From Papilionanthe hookeriana x Papilionanthe teres (lineage: Eukaryota; Streptophyta; Magnoliopsida; Asparagales; Orchidaceae): a stretch of 64,000 nt of DNA. Position 1 is the stretch's first letter. Each line of letters opens with the position of its first letter. The stretch spans positions 126,098,295 through 126,162,294 of the forward strand of contig CM040423.1 of the NCBI GenBank assembly GCA_022702705.1, read 5' to 3'. Shown here piece after piece: positions 61,601 to 64,000 of this stretch. The translations under genes and the position numbers were made by a program. Below the pieces are notes generated by a model, which was given only the letters and a program-made list of their open reading frames with translations, searched no databases and was not told the origin of the DNA.

Positions 61601-64000
61601 ATTGAGTATCGAGTGAGATATTAGGGATTTAGTGTGGACGGCTCTCGGGTGAGGACACTTGGGGACGATGAACGAATGCCGTCCATCCAACACACGCGCG
61701 GACGGACGGCCAGGATCGCGTCGGATCGGAAGACGGAACGATACAGCGGGCCCTGGGAGCGCTGAGTAAGATGGCGGCGTCGAATGGGAGCGCGCCACGC
61801 GGCGTTTCGGAGCTGCCGTGGTTGACGCGGCGCCGCGTGGATAAATAGAAAATTAGGGATTTTTCTGATTTATTTAATTCCCTAAACTTCAAAAATTCAT
61901 AACTTTGTGTAGAAAAATCAGAAAAATAAAATAAAAATACCCTCTTACTCGATTGAACAGAGGAGAATAATGTGGAAAAGAAATCATTTAATTTCATCAA
62001 GTACTTTATTTTTAATAATTTATTTACTCTCTGCATATTTTTAATTCTCCATGCATTTATACAATTCACCATGGCATGAGACCATAGGGCTTTTAAGCTC
62101 TCTGAATTTGGGAACATTCCCTGAATTTTCCAAAGTCGAGGCAATCCCTATGAAAAGTTATTGATTTTTCAAATTCATGTTACTCGTTTTGAGTATTTTA
62201 ATTCCAATAAATAGCATGTTGTGAAATAAATTCTAGGAAAATTTGGTGATGTTCCTTATGACCGGAGGACCCTAGGAAAAATAGGCTTTGAGTTAGTTCA
62301 TTTAAAACAACCCTAATCGGCTTAAACACCCAAAATGGATCTCTAATTAATTAGAGCTAACCATACATCAAATTGACTTGAAATCAATTCTCCACCGACC
62401 TTCAGGATCAGAGGAACCCACCATAAAAATTTGAGGTCAATTGGACTTGGTTAGCCCTACTAATTGGGCCGATTAAGCCATTTAGTCATTTTAAACTTCA
62501 AAAATTCATAACTTTCAAAATATTTTTTAAAAATTCACCAAATTGGTTTTGGAGCCTCTCTGATATCAGAGGAATTTAAGAAAATTAAAATTTCAATTTT
62601 CTAAAAAAGTTGATTTTTTTCATATTATTTTAATATTTTAATAATTAAAAAATAATAAAAATCACAAAAATAATAAAATTCACCAAAATGTCACATTTTG
62701 AATTTTAATCACTTAGGAACAAACCCCATATTTTTCTTAGGTCTATTTAGTGAGATATTAAATTTTAAAGCTCTAGGGCAATTTTAAAATTAAAAAAAAA
62801 TATGTTTTCTAGCTTTTTCACTAAAATAACTATAATAAATCATAGAAAAATGAGAAAATTGTAAAATTTGCTTCCCTGATTTCCTTGACATCAGAGAGAT
62901 TTTTGAAAAATATAAAATTCATTTTTCAACATTTATTTTATTTTTAAATTAATTAACACTCCAAAACTTAAAATAATTATAATAAAAATAATATAATTCA
63001 AAAAATCACCAAAATTGGTCCAAGTGGTCCTCTGGTCATTAGGAATGTCCCCTAATTTTCTTAATTACAGAAACTTTCCCTTGGTCATGTTATTAAATTT
63101 TCCTTGGAAATCTCTATTTTTTACCAAAAATAATTATATAAATAAATTAAATACAGAAAAATCACATTTTCTCCTCTCATATCTTTATTGACATATGAGT
63201 GAAGTCACATAAAAATTTCAAGTTCATTTGAGTTCAATTTAGTGAGTTATGAAATTATTAAGCTTAAAGGGTAAAGTGGTAATTAAAATTTTTTTTAATC
63301 CTTAATTAAAACTTTAGGTTTAATAAAAAATTAACAAGTAAAATATTTGATCCTAATCTGATTTGGATGATTGAAATTTAAATAATTAAAGGCTAGAAAC
63401 CCATTAAGCAATTTAAAATGATTAAACCTTAATTAAATAATCGATTAAATTTGGAAGAAAAATGAAATTGGAATTATTAAAATAGGGATATTATTAGGAA
63501 GAGATTTATTCTTTAATTTAAAAATCCCTAAATTAATTATCTCATTAATATTCAATTCTTAATTAAAATGATAACTCAACTTTAAAATATATTAAAAGAC
63601 TTAATCATTAAACTAAAATTAAATTATTAAACTCTTTTAAAAATTTCAATTAAAATTAAAAATAAAATTAAATTAAAAATTAAATTAAATTAAGTAAATT
63701 AAATTGAATTAAATCAAATTAAATTAAATTAAAATTAAAAGTTGAATTAAATTAAAGATTAAATTAAATTAAATTAATAAACAAATTAAATTAAATTGAA
63801 TGAATAAATTAAATTAAATTAAATTAAATAAATAATTTAAATTAAAATTAAATAAAATTAAGTTAAAATTAAATTAAATTAAATTAAATAAAATTAAATT
63901 AAAATCAAATTAAATTAAAATTAAATCAAATTAAATTAAAATTAAATCAAAATCAAATTAATTTAATTTAACATCAAATCAAACTAAATTGAATTAAATT
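58643..64000 (-). repeat. LTR-like family D, copy D3 (continues past the window)
   Basis: On the minus strand it ends GTGGTCAACA at 58643, identical to the end of D2, then gives way to RNase H codons of element B. Reading back it has the C/A-rich plus-strand text (59200-60300, complement of the G/T-rich part of D2), a CG-rich block (60780-61800) containing TTTAAATAG near 61034, the AT-rich part shared with D1 and D2, and the AAATTAAATTAA low-complexity tract (63580-64000). It carries the internal segment once, not twice. Long frames in the CG-rich block are not conserved in D2 and are not called as genes. Confidence 0.72.

Noticed and set aside
60587..61798. Long GC-rich frames in D3 on both strands as genes
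   Set aside because: The same positions in D2 contain stops and frame changes, so the frames follow from GC-rich composition, not coding constraint.

Overview
This looks like nuclear DNA from a flowering plant, in a repeat-dominated, transposon-filled region with no intact host gene visible. The evidence is plant L1-type LINEs (DUF4283 and zinc-knuckle ORF1; endonuclease, reverse transcriptase, zf-RVT and RNase H ORF2), Athila-like Ty3 LTR-retrotransposon remains with an env-position plant-transposon ORF, a MULE-type MITE, and a broken piece of a plant ALKBH9-like gene. I cannot name the species.

Bases 1-21330 are almost entirely four LINE copies (E1 minus, E2 plus, E3 plus, E4 minus). They are separated by nothing except (TA)n microsatellite, so the block reads TA-E1-TA-E2-TA-E3-TA-E4-TA. 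Two more LINEs, E5 (plus) and E6 (minus), are 5'-truncated and are also bounded on both sides by (TA)n (28708-35150). All six ORF2 copies are broken.

Bases 21349-21650 hold a small inverted-repeat MITE. Bases 21690-24560 are an extremely AT-rich, diverged tandem repeat. Bases 24736-26690 are a dispersed repeat (C1) whose second copy (C2) lies at 39840-41805; both copies keep a set of hairpins with compensating changes.

From 26690 to 37702 runs the 3' half of an Athila-like element on the plus strand (element A): env-position pseudogene, 3' untranslated region, then LTR. Its 3' region was split by the (TA)n/E5/E6 cluster. A second, minus-strand relative (element B) occupies 50515-58642: 3' LTR, 3' region, env-position pseudogene, then integrase and RNase H remains.

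A third, unusually long LTR-like sequence (family D, TGTT...AACA ends) occurs as a partial copy D1 (37718-39787), a 7.2-kb copy D2 with an internal duplication (41806-49034), and a minus-strand copy D3 (58643 to beyond the window end). D3 sits inside the RNase H region of element B. Between D2 and element B lie a higher-order 33-bp tandem repeat and a fragment of an ALKBH9-type RNA demethylase gene with three in-frame stops.

The window is best read as a stack of nested insertions. (TA)n tracts seem to be the landing site for LINEs, and the LTR elements interrupt one another. Nothing here appears able to encode a complete working element. No tRNA, rRNA or CRISPR array was recognised.
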